This document shows, in pieces, positions 63,389-64,000 of a stretch of DNA of 64,000 bases. The translations under genes and the position numbers were made by a program. This stretch comes from Tethya wilhelma (lineage: Eukaryota > Porifera > Demospongiae > Tethyida > Tethyidae), in assembly GCA_964030475.1 (NCBI GenBank), contig CAXIPT010000004.1, positions 2,493,327 through 2,557,326 on the forward strand, read 5' to 3'. The notes below the pieces were generated by a model. The model did no database searches and was not told the origin of the DNA. It was given only the letters and a program-made list of their open reading frames with translations. Position 1 is the stretch's first letter, and each line of letters begins with the position of its first letter.

Positions 63389-63600
63389 CTATATGCAATA
63401 TAATAAAAACATGTGATATGATATTTAATATAAGCAATGTACATCATTCAGGCCATAAAAAAACAAACAAAAAACAATAATAATTTGCCACACTAAATAA
63501 CCAACATTCATGAATGCAATTTTTGGTATGTATATTATTGCCGAGTGCCTATGTACATGTCCTGTCACGCTTTAGGAATGCAATTAGTTCTAACGTGATG
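61929..63600. repeat. ~550-bp tandem units carrying one LRR exon each
   Basis: TGCAATTAGTTCTAACTTGA starts at 61929 and again at 62475 (546 bp later), with near identity over the whole unit; a third diverged start is at 63579. Each unit holds an LRR exon, the TTTGTTTGCC remnant and a TATAAAAACTTTGGTTGC stretch. The N at 61928 touches the first unit, so the true copy number may be larger. Confidence 0.8.
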
Positions 63601-64000
63601 TGACATATGACCCCTAGCTACTCTATTGTCACCTCTACCAAGCTAGTAACTGGCAATTAGCCTATAAAAACTTTGGTTGCTAGGCAATGGCAAACAAAAT
63701 ATTCTGTTAAGGAAAAATTTCATTACAAAACACTGTAATGTAGGGTATGCATACTACATAGGCTCCAACTTTTTCCAAAAGGTTTCCGGGACCAAATGAC
63801 AAAGCGGAAGCCACACCCACAAATTTGTGTGACCACACCCTAAACAAGCCCAAAAATTAGCACAAATAAAAATTACCGCTTCGTAGCTACATACAAGTGT
63901 CTGGACTGAAGCCACTTTTAGGACCCCTAGAATACTAAAACAGCTTGTACAAGCCAAAGGTCAACTGTTTTTGTGGTGTATTTGATCAATTTTTGTCAAT
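63601..64000. other. repeat continuing to the window edge
   Basis: GCATACTACATAGGCTCCAA to the end matches 61119-61380 closely, so another duplication of the array extends past the window. The open frame at 63754-63957 is repeat-derived. Confidence 0.55.

Noticed and set aside
1..64000. tRNA, rRNA, CRISPR or bacterial operon features
   Set aside because: No cloverleaf, rRNA motif, regular spacer array or operon-like gene packing was seen; the window is animal nuclear DNA.

Overview
The window is animal nuclear DNA: AT-rich, with intron-bearing genes using GT..AG splice sites and AATAAA signals, and packed with non-autonomous transposons. The gene content points to a sponge, probably a demosponge of the Amphimedon type. 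The main clues are a Death-NACHT-LRR (NLR) gene whose leucine-rich repeats each sit on an 84-nt exon of one fixed phase, a large beta-helix receptor of a type I associate with sponges, a Death-domain protein with a conserved unnamed domain, and an EnSpm/CACTA-like transposase. The species is an inference.

Layout. 0.4-1.6 kb (-): ankyrin plus ADP-ribosyltransferase. 3.4-5.6 kb (+): the sulfotransferase half of a heparan sulfate NDST, cut off 5' near an N. 6.6-8.4 kb: Helitron-like elements around a decayed ORF. 8.8-13.6 kb (+): two consecutive Death-domain units that splice in frame into one ~1,100-aa protein ending in an 11-residue-repeat coiled coil. 13.9-17.5 kb (+): four LRR exons without their NACHT exon, lying just after an N. 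18.1-20.2 kb (+): a small kinase gene with two mutually exclusive 3' ends. 20.5-23.7 kb (+): the transposase, with one frame break. 24.4-39.2 kb (-): an NLR gene with Death, NACHT and LRR exons. 39.4-44.1 kb (+): a ten-exon zinc-ribbon/coiled-coil gene divergent from the NLR across 217 bp. 44.2-49.7 kb: a second copy of the NLR 3' end plus an Ig-like fragment. 51.4-55.0 kb (+): beta-helix/multi-TM receptor split by one in-frame TAA. 55.2-59.07 kb (+): VWA7/Het-C-like gene cut by an N. 59.07-64 kb: LRR exons (-) amplified in ~550-bp tandem units.

The strongest theme is the mechanism of immune-receptor turnover. LRR exons have been copied as an inverted duplication (13.86-17.59 versus 30.80-33.78 kb), a direct duplication (24.3-30.0 versus 44.7-49.7 kb) and tandem 0.55-kb units. 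Because the copies can be compared, several transposon insertions have visible empty sites. These give target-site duplications or exact junctions for at least four element families: TAGCCTCG elements with 9-bp duplications, TACCGTA elements at TA, (TCTG)n elements ending CTAG inserted between A and T, and AAGCCTCGG elements inserted at ATT.

Limits: five single Ns (3060, 13857, 17733, 59070, 61928) behave like collapsed assembly gaps. At least two coincide with truncated genes, and two others lie at repeat or duplication breaks. Exon models were built by hand from splice motifs and phase continuity. No alignment or database search was run.
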